A DNA stretch of 63,930 nt, from assembly GCA_022448245.1 (NCBI GenBank), contig JAKVCO010000019.1, positions 10,253 to 74,182 on the forward strand, given 5' to 3'. The translations under genes and the position numbers were made by a program. The notes under the pieces were generated by a model. It was not told where the DNA came from and ran no database searches. It was given only the letters and a program-made list of their open reading frames with translations. Positions 46,122-55,908 of this stretch are shown in pieces (positions within the stretch are counted from its first letter, which is position 1; each line of letters opens with the position of its first letter). This DNA is from Paracoccaceae bacterium. Its GTDB lineage: Bacteria > Pseudomonadota > Alphaproteobacteria > Rhodobacterales > Rhodobacteraceae.

Positions 46122-47020
46122 TAGCGGTGTCTTTCTTCGAACTCAAAACCCCTCTTGCCGACATCGACGGGGTCTGGGCTGAGTGCATAGGTGGAAGCCC
46201 GCAGGTATTCCATCATTGCTTTTGGATCTTTGGCGCGGGCTTCGAGATCGGCCTGTGGCAGTGGCTCACCCACAACAATCCTCACCGGCTCATCCACGCG
46301 GGATTTGAACTCCTTTATAAGGAGCGCCATCCGCAGCGTGAAATGCAGATGCGAGGCCACCTGGAAGAGCCGCGAGTTATGACCATCAAAATAGATCGGC
46401 ACGACTGTCGCGCCTGATTTGGCGATCATCTTGGCCGTGAAGCTGCGCCAACCGGGATCAAGCGGACGCCCAAAGGGTTTCATCGCCGTCGAGACCGTCC
46501 CACCCGGGAAAATCCCGATGGCGCCACCCTCCTTCAGATAGTCCAAGGCTTTCTTGCGTGTCTCGAGATTGAGCTTCACCGCTTCCTTCGTCTCATCAAA
46601 AGAGACCGGCAGGATCACCCGGTTCAGCTCCTCCGCGCGCCGGAAGACGCTGTTGGCCAAAATCCGGAAATCGCCGCGAAGCGAGCTCAGGATATGCCCC
46701 AACACCAACCCATCGAGAATGCCGTAGGGATGATTTGCCACGATAACGAGCGAACCTTCTCGCGGAATATTCTCGAGGCTGCCACCCACCAGATCGAGCG
46801 AAAGCCCGTAGCGGCTGACCATCACATCCCAGAAATCCCGGCCTTGAGCGACTTCGATTTCATAGCCTTTGGCGCGCCGGATCAGGCGAAGCCTTCCGGT
46901 GGCGTTCTCCATGGCTCGGATAAGCGCACGCCCGCTCTTCGTTTCCGCAGAATGCGAATACGATATATCCCGTGCAACATGACGTTGCTTGCGGTTGCCC
47001 TCTGTAAGGATGGCACGCAT
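46121..47020 (-). CDS. Lysophospholipid acyltransferase-family protein
   Basis: 299 residues from ATG 47020, preceded by AAGGAG about 13 bases upstream; a TTG at 47077 is in frame but less likely. It has the PlsC-type acyltransferase block: [14 protein letters not shown] (His and Asp in an H-x5-D spacing, as in the OlsA/hemolysin-like subgroup), [10 protein letters not shown] and a later [14 protein letters not shown]. Probably cytoplasmic-membrane-associated and acting on phospholipid or ornithine-lipid precursors; the substrate is not determinable. It is coupled to murI. Confidence 0.85.
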   Translation of the reverse strand: MRAILTEGNRKQRHVARDISYSHSAETKSGRALIRAMENATGRLRLIRRAKGYEIEVAQGRDFWDVMVSRYGLSLDLVGGSLENIPREGSLVIVANHPYGILDGLVLGHILSSLRGDFRILANSVFRRAEELNRVILPVSFDETKEAVKLNLETRKKALDYLKEGGAIGIFPGGTVSTAMKPFGRPLDPGWRSFTAKMIAKSGATVVPIYFDGHNSRLFQVASHLHFTLRMALLIKEFKSRVDEPVRIVVGEPLPQADLEARAKDPKAMMEYLRASTYALSPDPVDVGKRGFEFEERHR

Positions 47021-47190
47021 GTCGAGGTCGGCTCCTTGCTTGCGCGTGTATGTAAAGGCTTGCTGCCGCTCATCCAAGTGCTATCGGAGCCCAAACCCTG
47101 ATGGATTTCGGGGCTGCCTCAAATAATGGCTGACAGCGCGTTATAGGATCGTCTACTCCAACCTAGGGGAGATCACGAGGGGTCAACGCT

Positions 47191-48090
47191 ATGGATTGGG
47201 ACAAGCTGCGAATATTTCATGCCGTCGCCGACGCGGGCAGTCTGACCCATGCCGGCGATACGTTGCACCTGTCGCAATCCGCGGTCTCACGGCAGATCCG
47301 CGCGTTGGAGGAATCGCTGGCTGCGACCCTCTTTCACCGTCACGCCCGGGGGCTGATCCTCACCGAGCAGGGTGAGCTTCTGTTCGATGCCACGCGCGCC
47401 ATGACCAAGCGCCTCGACGCAGCCGCCGCGCGCATCAAGGACAGCGAAGAAGGTGTGTTTGGCGAACTGCGCGTCACGACAACCACGGGGTTGGGCACGC
47501 TCTGGCTCGCCCCCCGCCTGCCCCGCTTCTACGAGAAATACCCCGGGATGAAGATCGATCTCATGCTCGAAGAACGTGTGCTTGATCTGCCCATGCGCGA
47601 GGCCGATGTTGCCATCCGCATGAAGGAACCCAGCCAAGCGGACCTGATCCGCAAGCGCCTGATGTCGATCCGCATGCGCCTTTACGCAACGCAGGCCTAT
47701 CTCGATCAGGTGGGCACGCCGACAGATATCTCGGACATCTCGCGCCATCGTCTCATCTGCCAAAGCCCCAAGAGCCCGCAAGTCGCCGCTGGTGGCAGGC
47801 TGGTTCAGCACCTGATGACCCATGAAATCCCGTCGCTTCTGACGGTGAACAACTACTTTGGGGTGCTCCAAGGCGTGATCCACAACCTTGGCATCGGGCT
47901 TTTGCCTGATTATCTGGCCGTGGACGAGCTGTCGCTGGTGCAGGTCCTGCCAGAAGTCGACAGTGCTGAAGTGCCGGTCTTCCTGGCCTATCCCGAGGAG
48001 CTGCGCCAATCCCGCCGGATCGCAGCCTTCCGCGATTTCGTACAGGAAGAAATCCAGATCATGCGGCGGCAGCAAAAAGCCACTGGCTGA
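47191..48090 (+). CDS. LysR-family transcriptional regulator
   Basis: 299 residues. The N-terminal winged helix-turn-helix (MDWDKLRIFHAVADAGSLTHAGDTLHLSQSAVSRQIRALEE, 1-60) is followed by the effector-binding domain (VTTTTGLGTLWLAPRLPRFYEKYPGMKIDLML). Such regulators sit near redox genes in roseobacters, but no target is obvious here: the divergent neighbour is the acyltransferase and the downstream segment is the candidate small RNA. The ligand is unknown. Confidence 0.9.
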   Translation: MDWDKLRIFHAVADAGSLTHAGDTLHLSQSAVSRQIRALEESLAATLFHRHARGLILTEQGELLFDATRAMTKRLDAAAARIKDSEEGVFGELRVTTTTGLGTLWLAPRLPRFYEKYPGMKIDLMLEERVLDLPMREADVAIRMKEPSQADLIRKRLMSIRMRLYATQAYLDQVGTPTDISDISRHRLICQSPKSPQVAAGGRLVQHLMTHEIPSLLTVNNYFGVLQGVIHNLGIGLLPDYLAVDELSLVQVLPEVDSAEVPVFLAYPEELRQSRRIAAFRDFVQEEIQIMRRQQKATG

Positions 48091-48154
48091 CCCACAAAAC
48101 AAGAGCCATGCACAATTTGCATATCGGGTTTGACAGGGTGCTTCTTGTCAGAAT

Positions 48155-48263
48155 CGCCCCTCGTTCTTATGTCGCTCCCCGAAGGCGCTGGCTACGCCGC
48201 CCTTCAACCTCCCTGTTGGACTTCGGCCGGGCTTAGTCGTAAGACTAGCCCGGCTCTTTTTTT
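48155..48263 (+). ncRNA. Candidate small RNA with anti-Shine-Dalgarno hairpin loop
   Basis: A non-coding block ending in a strong terminator. Upstream is TTGACA at 48130-48135 with a weak -10 expected near 48152, so the 5' end given is approximate. Three hairpins can be drawn: GGCG/CGCC at 48184-48198; TTCAAC-CTCCCT-GTTGGA at 48203-48220, with a CUCCCU hexaloop complementary to Shine-Dalgarno sequences; and the terminator at 48226-48263. The loop motif recalls the CCUCC-loop ('cuckoo'/CcsR-like) small RNAs of alphaproteobacteria. Transcription is not shown by sequence alone. Confidence 0.5.
48226..48263 (+). terminator. Strong intrinsic terminator
   Basis: GCCGGGC-T-TAGTC pairs with GACTAGCCCGGC (12 pairs, one bulged T) around a GTAA loop and is followed by CTCTTTTTTT. 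It is the best terminator in the window and ends the candidate small RNA. Confidence 0.9.
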
Positions 48264-48323
48264 GTCTAATGCCCTGCGGCCAAGACACGTCCACTTGACC
48301 AGCGCCGCCGCTGCGGGAACCAT

Positions 48324-48773
48324 CCATACATCGACAAAAACCCTGCCCCTATCCGTGCGCTAGGTGAAATCGCGATACGTTGTCGGGACCGCGCCCAGAT
48401 GAGAGCATTCTATTCTGACATCATCGGCCTGCCGATCCTTGAGGACTTCTCGTCCTCCGGGATCACCTTCTTCAAGATCGCGGAGGGTTATGGCGGCCAC
48501 ACCACTGTCCTCGCCGTCTTCGATGCAAATGCAATCCAGCGCGATCACTTCCCGAAGGCCAGCGCCCCCACAGGCGGGGCAAGCTCAACGCTCCACCACC
48601 TCGCGCTCACCGTGGACTACGTCCGCTAAGACGAACTTTGCGCATTCCTTGCCGAAAAGGATGTCACTTTCACCGTCCAAGAGTTCGGCTGGATTGGCTG
48701 GCGCGGTGTTTTTGTGACCGATCCCGAAGGCAATACGGTCGAGTTCGTCGCGGGCGGCCATCCACGCACTTGA
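48324..48773 (+). pseudogene. VOC (glyoxalase-like) protein, disrupted
   Basis: The frame from 48324 (PYIDKNPAPIRALGEIAIRCRDRAQMRAFYSDIIGL) is a recognisable VOC/glyoxalase fold start, but there is no initiation codon. A TAA stop at 48627-48629 interrupts after LHHLALTVDYVR, and the same frame continues DELCAFLAEKDVTFTVQEFGW to DPEGNTVEFVAGG at 48771-48773. The metal-site residues (HHLAL, VEFV) remain. One point mutation plus start loss explains it; an internal ATG at 48399 would give only a fragment. Confidence 0.75.
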
Positions 48774-48818
48774 GCCCCTGCGCGGCGCCGCCTAAAAGGC
48801 CCGCCAACGGGGGATCCT

Positions 48819-50978
48819 ATGCAAGAACCAAACATCACCAACGAGGTCATCGCCGCCCACGGGTTCACGCCCGATGAGTATCAGGAAGTGCTGCGCATCC
48901 TGAACCGCGATCCAAACTTCACCGAGCTCGGCATTTTCTCGGCAATGTGGAACGAGCATTGCTCGTACAAGTCCTCCAAGAAGTGGCTGCGGACGCTGCC
49001 CACCGACGGCCCGCAGGTCATCTGCGGCCCCGGTGAGAACGCAGGGATCGTCGATATCGGTGATGGTCAGGCGGTCGTCTTCAAGATGGAAAGCCACAAC
49101 CACCCCTCCTACATCGAACCCTATCAGGGTGCCGCAACCGGCGTGGGCGGCATCTTGCGCGATGTCTTCACCATGGGCGCGCGCCCCATCGCGGCGATGA
49201 ATTCGCTTTCATTTGGTGAGCCTTCGCACCCGAAAACGCGCTCGCTCGTATCCGGCGTAGTGGCCGGCGTCGGCGGCTACGGAAACTGCTTTGGCGTGCC
49301 GACGGTCGGCGGCGAAGTTCGCTTTGACGCGGCCTACAACGGCAACTGCCTTGTGAACGCCTTTGCAGCGGGCCTCGTTGATGCTGATGCGATCTTCTAC
49401 TCTGCGGCCAGCGGCGTGGGCATGCCGGTTGTTTACCTCGGCGCAAAGACAGGTCGCGACGGCGTGGGCGGTGCCACCATGGCCTCTGCCGAATTCGACG
49501 ACACCATCGAGGAAAAGCGCCCCACCGTTCAGGTCGGCGACCCCTTCACAGAAAAGCGCCTGATGGAAGCCACGCTCGAGCTCATGGCCACCGGCGCCGT
49601 GATCTCCATCCAGGACATGGGCGCGGCAGGCCTCACCTGTTCGGCCGTTGAGATGGGCGACAAAGGCGGCCTCGGGATCCGGCTCGACCTCGAGAAGGTG
49701 CCGCAGCGCGAAGAGAACATGACAGCCTACGAGATGATGCTCAGTGAGTCGCAGGAGCGGATGCTCATGGTCCTCAAGCCCGAGCTTGAGGCCGAGGCCC
49801 GCGCCGTCTTTGAGAAATGGGATCTGGACTTTGCCATCGTGGGCGAAACGATCGAGGAAGACCGCTTCCTGATCATGCACCACGGCGAAGTAAAGGCAGA
49901 CCTGCCGCTGTCCAAACTTTCCTCGACAGCGCCGGAGTACGACCGGCCCTGGGAACCCACCCCAGCGGCAGAGCCACTCGCCGATGTGCCAAACATCGAT
50001 CCGATCGACGGGCTGAAGGCACTTCTCGCCTCGCCCAACTACGCGGCCAAGAACTGGGTCTACGAGCAATACGACAGCCAGGTCATGGCCGACACGCTGC
50101 TTCCCCCCGGCGCGGGCGCGGGCGTGGTGCGCGTTCACGGCACGCAAAAGGCACTGGCATTCACGTCAGACGTGACGCCCCGCTACGTGGTGGCGAACCC
50201 GGTTGAAGGCGGCAAGCAGGCCGTGGCCGAAGCCTATCGCAACCTGACCGCCAAGGGAGCAAAGCCTTTGGCCACGACCGACAACCTCAACTTCGGGAAC
50301 CCCGAGAAGCCCGCCATCATGGGCCAGTTTGTGGGCGCCATTAAGGGCATCGGCGAGGCCGTGGCCGCACTCGATATGCCCATCGTTTCAGGCAACGTCT
50401 CGCTCTACAACGAGACAGACGGCGCCGCGATCTTGCCCACGCCCACCATCGGCGCAGTTGGCTTGATCGACGACATCGAGCACATGATCGCGGGCCAGGC
50501 GCGCGAGGGCCATGTAGCGCTCGTCCTGGGCGAAACCTTGGGTCACCTTGGGCGCTCGGCGCTCTTAGCAGAGGTCTACAACCGCATCGAAGGCGACGCG
50601 CCTCCGGTCGATCTTGCCAACGAGAAAGCGCACGGCGAGTTCATCAGCGCCAACCGCGACATGATCAACGCCTGCACCGATCTCGGCGACGGCGGGCTGG
50701 CGCTCGCAGCTTTCGAGATGGCGCGCGAAGGCGATGTTGGCGTCACGCTCGATGCAGGTGACACCGCCACCCTCTTTGGCGAGGATCAGGGTCGGTATCT
50801 CATCGCTTGTTCTTTTGACAAAGCAGAGGCGCTGATGACGGCGGCGGCACAAACCGGGGTCACATTGACTACTGCGGGGCGTTTCACTGGAAGCGACGTC
50901 AAATTGGGCCGCACCAGCGCCCCGCTGGCAGAGCTCTCGGACCTCTTCAGCACGAGTTTCGAGGCCGCGATCTTTTAG
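48819..50978 (+). CDS. purL: Phosphoribosylformylglycinamidine synthase subunit II (PurL)
   Basis: 719-residue ATP-dependent amidotransferase subunit of purine biosynthesis, the small-PurL type that works with separate PurQ and PurS. It begins [23 protein letters not shown] and contains [60 protein letters not shown] and the second ATP-site repeat [26 protein letters not shown]. purS and purQ are not adjacent. Its stop overlaps the convergent gene at 50975 by four bases. A GGGG-type ribosome binding site precedes ATG 48819. Confidence 0.96.
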   Translation: MQEPNITNEVIAAHGFTPDEYQEVLRILNRDPNFTELGIFSAMWNEHCSYKSSKKWLRTLPTDGPQVICGPGENAGIVDIGDGQAVVFKMESHNHPSYIEPYQGAATGVGGILRDVFTMGARPIAAMNSLSFGEPSHPKTRSLVSGVVAGVGGYGNCFGVPTVGGEVRFDAAYNGNCLVNAFAAGLVDADAIFYSAASGVGMPVVYLGAKTGRDGVGGATMASAEFDDTIEEKRPTVQVGDPFTEKRLMEATLELMATGAVISIQDMGAAGLTCSAVEMGDKGGLGIRLDLEKVPQREENMTAYEMMLSESQERMLMVLKPELEAEARAVFEKWDLDFAIVGETIEEDRFLIMHHGEVKADLPLSKLSSTAPEYDRPWEPTPAAEPLADVPNIDPIDGLKALLASPNYAAKNWVYEQYDSQVMADTLLPPGAGAGVVRVHGTQKALAFTSDVTPRYVVANPVEGGKQAVAEAYRNLTAKGAKPLATTDNLNFGNPEKPAIMGQFVGAIKGIGEAVAALDMPIVSGNVSLYNETDGAAILPTPTIGAVGLIDDIEHMIAGQAREGHVALVLGETLGHLGRSALLAEVYNRIEGDAPPVDLANEKAHGEFISANRDMINACTDLGDGGLALAAFEMAREGDVGVTLDAGDTATLFGEDQGRYLIACSFDKAEALMTAAAQTGVTLTTAGRFTGSDVKLGRTSAPLAELSDLFSTSFEAAIF

Positions 50979-51517
50979 TCGGCGTTCGCCAGGCAGTCTT
51001 CCAGGGCCGCTCTCGCTGCGTCACGGGCCGCAATGGAGTTCAGGTACTCGGTGTCTTCTTGCCAGCAAGGAGGGAGCACAGGCGGCTGCGCGTCGGGCAA
51101 GGCCACGACCTTGTTCTCGGCCTCCCAGGCTGCGGTTATAGCGGCTGCGTGGCACGCCGCTGCCTCGTTCTTAAGATCTTCGGTTCTGCGGACAAGCTTA
51201 TCGTAATCCTTGGCCAAGCGGCGGCACGAGGCGGGGATCTTCCCCTTAAAAGTCTCTCCCCCGATCTTGTCGAGGATGTAGCCCATAAGCGTCCGCTCGA
51301 GGTGGGCCTCCGCCCGCGCCCCGGGCAGCTTCGCGATCCGGTCAGCCAAAGCAGCGACAGGACGCTCTTCCGGCACCACCTTCAGCCCAAAATGCCGCTC
51401 AATCGCCGCGTTAGGGTCCTCGGTGAGATCTCGCACCAAGGTGCGGCGGGTGCCGGCATTTTCGAGTGCAATGCGCAACGTTGCGCGCAAGTTGAAGCTG
51501 TCAAAATTATTGGTCAT
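50975..51517 (-). CDS. Hypothetical protein with a leader-like N-terminal segment
   Basis: 180 residues; family not recognised. The N-terminal ~60 residues ([51 protein letters not shown]) recall the nitrile-hydratase-like leader pattern (Asp-Pro, then a hydrophobic Val-Pro), and the rest is helical and charged ([38 protein letters not shown]). No modification enzymes are nearby. No signal peptide. Three cysteines besides one near the C-terminus. A role cannot be assigned. Confidence 0.6.
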   Translation of the reverse strand: MTNNFDSFNLRATLRIALENAGTRRTLVRDLTEDPNAAIERHFGLKVVPEERPVAALADRIAKLPGARAEAHLERTLMGYILDKIGGETFKGKIPASCRRLAKDYDKLVRRTEDLKNEAAACHAAAITAAWEAENKVVALPDAQPPVLPPCWQEDTEYLNSIAARDAARAALEDCLANAD

Positions 51518-51660
51518 TACGAAATCCTTGTTAAAATGGGATCAGCTTGGAGCGGGAGCCGCCCCAATGGCAAGGCATGTTTTCCTGACCCCGGAAGACG
51601 ACTTGCGGTGCTTTGGCAGCCGCACTACCTTTTCCCCAACAGACCTGCGCGGAGCACTCT

Positions 51661-51891
51661 ATGACACCCCAAGACATCGAGGCCTTGATCCGAGAAGACT
51701 TTCCGGACGCCGACATCCGTGTGGAAGGAGACGACGGCGCGCATTTTGCGGCGACGGTGATTGATGAGAGTTTCCGGGGCAAAAACCGGGTGCAACAACA
51801 GCGTTTGGTCTATGCTGCACTGAAGGGTGCAATGGATGGCCCCAATGGCGCCCTGCATGCCCTTGCCTTGACAACTCGGGCCCCTGAATGA
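51661..51891 (+). CDS. BolA-family protein
   Basis: 76-residue BolA/IbaG-like protein that pairs with monothiol glutaredoxins to hold or transfer Fe-S clusters. ATG 51661 opens MTPQDIEALIREDFPDADIRVEGDDGAHFAATVI. The class II KH-like fold and FRGKNRVQQQRLVYAAL helix are present, and the conserved C-terminal His (ALHALAL) is a ligand candidate. It overlaps the next gene by four bases and lies in the bolA-x-grxD order of many alphaproteobacteria. An upstream frame extension to 51613 adds non-conserved residues. Confidence 0.92.
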   Translation: MTPQDIEALIREDFPDADIRVEGDDGAHFAATVIDESFRGKNRVQQQRLVYAALKGAMDGPNGALHALALTTRAPE

Positions 51892-52139
51892 GCTCTTTTA
51901 CCTTCATCACGCTGATTAGCGGCGCGATCGTCGTTCTTCTTGTTTGGAAGGCGATTTCCGTGGTGCGCAGCGAAGCCAGCAATGTCGAACGCGGCACCGA
52001 ACCGGGCAAAGGGCACACCACCATCCACGCCGAATACAGCTCCGGCTTATCGGGCAATTCGACGAGCTACGACATTCCGAAGGACCCTCAGGCCTATGCC
52101 CGCAGGTTTGTCCCTCCAAACGCGAAAGAACCAAAATGA
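51888..52139 (+). CDS. Small membrane-anchored protein between bolA and grxD
   Basis: 83 residues with one N-terminal membrane helix ([23 protein letters not shown], ~4-26) and a polar tail ([44 protein letters not shown]). No family recognised. It overlaps bolA by four bases upstream and grxD by four bases downstream, so it is translationally tied to both Fe-S trafficking genes. The tail predicted on either side cannot be placed with confidence. Confidence 0.7.
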   Translation: MSSFTFITLISGAIVVLLVWKAISVVRSEASNVERGTEPGKGHTTIHAEYSSGLSGNSTSYDIPKDPQAYARRFVPPNAKEPK

Positions 52140-52507
52140 CCGAACTGACGACCGCAGAAGATGCCATCAAGGCCGCGATTTCCTCCAACGACGTTGTGCT
52201 TTTCATGAAGGGCACCAAAGCGATGCCGCAATGCGGGTTCTCCTCGCGCGTTGCGGGCGTGCTCAACTACATGGGCGTCGAGTATCTGGATGTTAATGTG
52301 CTGGCCGATGAGACCGTGCGCCAAGGGATCAAGGACTTCTCGGATTGGCCAACGATCCCGCAGCTTTACGTCAAAGGCGAATTCGTCGGTGGCTGCGACA
52401 TCATCACGGACATGACGCTGTCAGGCGAACTCGACACGCTCTTTGACGAAAACGCCGTGGGCTATGACAAAGAAGCTGCGGACAAGATCCGCGAAGCCAA
52501 CGCCTAA
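52136..52507 (+). CDS. grxD: Monothiol glutaredoxin (Grx4/GrxD)
   Basis: 123-residue CGFS-type glutaredoxin that binds a [2Fe-2S] cluster with BolA and glutathione. The active Cys33 is in [15 protein letters not shown], with the TVP-like loop [23 protein letters not shown]. The ATG overlaps the stop of the small membrane gene (ATGA). Length matches alphaproteobacterial Grx4. It is the third gene of the bolA unit. Confidence 0.95.
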   Translation: MTELTTAEDAIKAAISSNDVVLFMKGTKAMPQCGFSSRVAGVLNYMGVEYLDVNVLADETVRQGIKDFSDWPTIPQLYVKGEFVGGCDIITDMTLSGELDTLFDENAVGYDKEAADKIREANA

Positions 52508-52560
52508 ACCAGATAAGATGCTGGGATCGCACGCCGAAGGCCGCGATTCCGGGTGAGCGA

Positions 52561-52577
52561 GGGCCCCACCGGGGCCC
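52561..52577. terminator. GC-rich hairpin between grxD and zapA
   Basis: GGGCCCC-ACC-GGGGCCC, a seven-pair perfect stem in the 100-base convergent gap. No T-run on either side; probably a bidirectional or partial terminator. Confidence 0.5.
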
Positions 52578-52607
52578 GAGCGAAGCCGCCCCTCCTCCCC
52601 AAAAGTC

Positions 52608-53000
52608 CTAACCGGCCTTTTCTTCGATCTCGCCAGCAAGTGCTTCAGCACGCGCGGTGAGCTCGGCCATCGTGTCTTTGATTTGTTGCGGCACCACGGC
52701 CACTTCGACCCGCTCTGGTTCTGGCATTGGGCGGTCCTGCAACTCCGAGATCAGCGCGTCGCGGCGCGACAGCTTATCTTCGGCCTCCCGCAGACGGTCC
52801 TCCACAGAGGCCGTGCGATCCGCAAGCATCAGTCCCGCCATTAACAGCATCTGAGCCTCAGGGATCCGGCCCGTCTGGGTCACAAGAGACTGCGCTTCTT
52901 TGTCGAGCATGGCAGCCGCGGCTTGAAGGAAATGCTCTTCTCCGGCCTGACAGGCCACGTCAAAGCTCTTGCCTCCGATAGAGATCGATATCTCAGGCAT
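52608..53000 (-). CDS. zapA: Cell division protein ZapA
   Basis: 130-residue FtsZ-bundling protein. The ATG at 53000 opens the ZapA head (MPEISISIGGKSFDVACQAGEE), then the coiled coil (ADRTASVEDRLREAEDKLSRRDALI) and a less conserved tail. The start overlaps the stop of the upstream coiled-coil gene by eight bases. ZapA acts at the Z-ring in the cytoplasm; the coupling with a second coiled-coil gene suggests a functional pair. Confidence 0.9.
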   Translation of the reverse strand: MPEISISIGGKSFDVACQAGEEHFLQAAAAMLDKEAQSLVTQTGRIPEAQMLLMAGLMLADRTASVEDRLREAEDKLSRRDALISELQDRPMPEPERVEVAVVPQQIKDTMAELTARAEALAGEIEEKAG

Positions 53001-53541
53001 TTGCCACCTCCTCCTCGACGAGCGGCGCGAGTGCGGACATGATGTCGGCGATCTCAGCCGCGTCGGCGCTACGCTCAGCCCGCATGGCTTCAAGTTCAGC
53101 CATCATGGCACGATTGATCAGATGCGCGTCTACGGCCCCATCTTGGGCGGCTGCTTCAATCTCTCCCATAACCTTGCGCATTTCCTCTGAGGTCCGGCGC
53201 ACCTTCTCGGTGGCTTGCTCAGCCGCTTCCGCACGCTGGAGGGCGGCCGCCAACTGCTCTTCAAGCTCGGCAACAGTCTCGCCGTGGCGGGTCTTGATCT
53301 GGCGAACGCGCTGATTGAGCTGCGCATTCGCGGTACGCTCATCTTCAAGCTCGGCGTTGAGTTTCTCGACCTCACCTACCTCGGGGGCAACCGCGACCTC
53401 GGGCTCGATATCCAGCATCTCTTGGGTCGCCTCTGCCGGTGCAGCCGCGTCCGGCCACTTGGCCATCCCGGCTGCGATACGACCGAGCGCTGACTGAAGC
53501 CGCTCCTCGTATTCTGCGATGTCGTCGGAAGTCTCTGCCAT
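52993..53541 (-). CDS. Coiled-coil protein coupled to zapA
   Basis: 182 residues with no recognised domain. After an acidic N-terminal third (MAETSDDIAEYEERLQSALGRIAAGMAKW), residues ~57-150 form a long heptad-rich coiled coil (VEKLNAELEDERTANAQLNQRVRQIKTRHGETVAELEEQLAAALQRAEAAEQATEKVRR), and a C-terminal helix (ADAAEIADIMSALAPLVEEEVANA) ends it. The position directly before and overlapping zapA, with transketolase divergent upstream, is standard in this family. A division-accessory (ZapB-like) role is an inference from shape and context. Confidence 0.75.
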   Translation of the reverse strand: MAETSDDIAEYEERLQSALGRIAAGMAKWPDAAAPAEATQEMLDIEPEVAVAPEVGEVEKLNAELEDERTANAQLNQRVRQIKTRHGETVAELEEQLAAALQRAEAAEQATEKVRRTSEEMRKVMGEIEAAAQDGAVDAHLINRAMMAELEAMRAERSADAAEIADIMSALAPLVEEEVANA

Positions 53542-53756
53542 TGTGCCCTCCCCATGGGCCGCGCGCGACCGTTATGCCTTGCGCGCGAATCATTCTGCTC
53601 ACCTTCCAGCCTAGGCGATGCACCTGTTGGCGCGCAAATGCCCTTCGCTTTCGTATGAAGGTGTTAGCCCCGTGCCTTGAACTTCCCCCTCACCTTGTTA
53701 GACCGCGCAGGAACAAAGCTTAAAAAGCGCCAATGAAATCGACTTCGGAGACCCCC

Positions 53757-55775
53757 ATGGACCTGACCGCGCTCGCCGCCAAGAATCCTGATCATTGGCG
53801 CCAAGCCAGTGCCATCCGCGCACTGGCCCTCGATGCGGTTGCCGCCGCCAACTCCGGCCACTCCGGCATGGCCATGGGCATGGCAGATGTCGCCACCGTC
53901 CTCTTCAAGAACCACATGAACTTCGATCCTGCTGCGCCGAACTGGCCGGATCGGGATCGCTTCATCCTGTCGGCTGGCCACGGCTCCATGCTGATTTACG
54001 CCCTGCTCCACCTGACGGGCTACAAAGACATGACCCTCGATCAGATCAAGAACTTCCGCCAGTGGGGCGCGATCACCGCAGGTCACCCGGAATTCGGCCA
54101 CGCCACGGGCGTTGAGACGACGACCGGCCCGCTGGGCCAAGGCATCGCAAACTCTGTTGGCTTCGCAATGGCCGAAGAGATGCTGCGCGCCAAATGGGGC
54201 GCCAGGATCCAAGATCACTTCACCTATGTCATCGCCGGCGACGGCTGCCTGATGGAAGGTGTAAGCCAAGAGGCAATCGCGCTTGCGGGCCGCCAAAAGC
54301 TTTCGCACCTGATCGTCTTCTGGGACAACAACAACATTACCATCGACGGCACCGTCGACATGGCCGATGCAACAAGCCAGCCTGAGCGGTTCCTCGCCTC
54401 CGGGTGGCACGTCCAAGAAATCGACGGCCATGACCCCGAGGCAATCGAGGCAGCCATCGTCGCTGCCAAGGCATCCGACAAACCCTCCATGATCGCGTGC
54501 AAGACGCATATCGCGCTTGGTCATGCCGCGCAGGACACCTCCAAGGGCCATGGCGCACTGACCGATGCCGGACAACTCGCCGATGCCAAGAAAGCCTACG
54601 GGTGGGATCACGGTGACTTTGAAATCCCGGCAGACATCAAAGCCGAGTGGGAAGGGTTCGCCGCGCGCGGCAAGCAGGCCCACGCCGATTGGGCACAGCG
54701 CTTCCTGAAGCTTTCGAATTCCAAGCAGGCGGAGTTCAACCGCACCTTTGCAGGTGAGGCCCCGAAGAAGCTCTCGGCCACCATCAAGACCCTGAAAAAG
54801 CAGGTCTCGGAAGAGCAGCCCAAGGTCGCAACGCGCAAAAGCTCCGAGATGGTGCTGGCCGCGGTGAACCCGGTGATGACCGAAACAGTGGGCGGCTCCG
54901 CCGACCTCACCGGATCCAATAACACCAAGACGGCTGATCTGGGCATCTTCGACCTCGACAACCGCACCGGTCGCTACATCCACTACGGTATCCGCGAGCA
55001 CGGCATGGCTTCGGCCATGAACGGCATCCAGTTGCACGGCGGCCTGCGCCCCTACGGCGGCACCTTCATGGTATTCACCGACTATGCCCGCCCGGCCATG
55101 CGCCTGTCCGCGCTGATGGGTCTCCCTGTGACCTACGTCTACACGCACGACAGCATCGGTGTGGGCGAGGACGGCCCCACCCACCAGCCGGTTGAGCATT
55201 ACGCAATCCACCGCGCGACGCCGAACACCAAGCTCTTCCGCCCTTGCGATACTGTCGAGACGGCAGAAGCCTGGGAAATCGCGCTCAGCGACAACTCCGG
55301 GCCCTCTGTGCTCGCGCTTACGCGCCAAGGCCTGCCGACGCTGCGGACGGATCACAAGAACGCCAACCTCGTCTCCAAAGGCGCCTATGTCCTCGCGGAT
55401 GCCGACGGCAAGCGTCAGGTCATCCTGATGGCCACCGGCTCCGAGGTCAGCGTCGCCATGGAAGCCCGAGAGATGCTGCAGGCCCAAGGCATCGGCACCC
55501 GCGTCGTGTCCATGCCTTGCTGGGAGCTCTTCGAGGCCCAAGGCGAAGCCTACCGCCGCCGCGTTCTGCCTGGTGGTCCGGTGCGCGTGGCCATCGAAGC
55601 TGGTGTCCGCATGGGCTGGGACGCGTGGCTCTTTGGCGAGCGCGGCAAGCGTGACAAGGGCGCCTTCGTGGGTATGGACGGCTTCGGCGCATCCGCACCG
55701 GCAGGCACGCTCTTCAAGGAATTCGGCATCTCCGCCGAGGCGACCGTCGCCGCCGCAAAAGAGCTCCTGGCCTAA
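53757..55775 (+). CDS. tkt: Transketolase
   Basis: 672-residue thiamine-pyrophosphate enzyme of the pentose phosphate pathway and Calvin-type carbon rearrangement. ATG 53757 has a GGAG box seven bases upstream; an ATG at 53733 lacks one. The TPP-binding segment [38 protein letters not shown] is at ~residues 160-200, and the pyrimidine-domain Glu is in [19 protein letters not shown]. The conserved [18 protein letters not shown] is intact. The length is normal. It is followed by the collagen-like module, not by other pentose genes. Confidence 0.96.
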   Translation: MDLTALAAKNPDHWRQASAIRALALDAVAAANSGHSGMAMGMADVATVLFKNHMNFDPAAPNWPDRDRFILSAGHGSMLIYALLHLTGYKDMTLDQIKNFRQWGAITAGHPEFGHATGVETTTGPLGQGIANSVGFAMAEEMLRAKWGARIQDHFTYVIAGDGCLMEGVSQEAIALAGRQKLSHLIVFWDNNNITIDGTVDMADATSQPERFLASGWHVQEIDGHDPEAIEAAIVAAKASDKPSMIACKTHIALGHAAQDTSKGHGALTDAGQLADAKKAYGWDHGDFEIPADIKAEWEGFAARGKQAHADWAQRFLKLSNSKQAEFNRTFAGEAPKKLSATIKTLKKQVSEEQPKVATRKSSEMVLAAVNPVMTETVGGSADLTGSNNTKTADLGIFDLDNRTGRYIHYGIREHGMASAMNGIQLHGGLRPYGGTFMVFTDYARPAMRLSALMGLPVTYVYTHDSIGVGEDGPTHQPVEHYAIHRATPNTKLFRPCDTVETAEAWEIALSDNSGPSVLALTRQGLPTLRTDHKNANLVSKGAYVLADADGKRQVILMATGSEVSVAMEAREMLQAQGIGTRVVSMPCWELFEAQGEAYRRRVLPGGPVRVAIEAGVRMGWDAWLFGERGKRDKGAFVGMDGFGASAPAGTLFKEFGISAEATVAAAKELLA

Positions 55776-55790
55776 GGCCCAAGAGAACGA

Positions 55791-55819
55791 GGGGGACGCC
55801 GCCCGTCGGCGCCTCCCCC
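55791..55819. terminator. Imperfect GC-rich hairpin after tkt
   Basis: GGGGGACGCCG pairs with CGGCG-CC-TCCCCC (two bulged bases) around CCCGT, 15 bases after the tkt stop. No T-run, so it is a moderate terminator call. Confidence 0.45.
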
Positions 55820-55908
55820 CAAGGCCACAGCACGATGCCATAAGGCACTCTTAACCTGCCACCCTCAGCTTGCACCTCCCGTATCGGGCCCAAGCATGAG
55901 GGGATAAT

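Noticed and set aside
48130..48363. Small protein-coding gene upstream of the VOC remnant
   Set aside because: The frame crosses the strong terminator hairpin at 48226-48263 and has no plausible protein features; an RNA is a better explanation.
53664..55841. 725-codon open frame antisense to transketolase
   Set aside because: Pure shadow of tkt; no ribosome binding site, low-complexity composition, and it runs past both ends of the gene without any recognisable motif.
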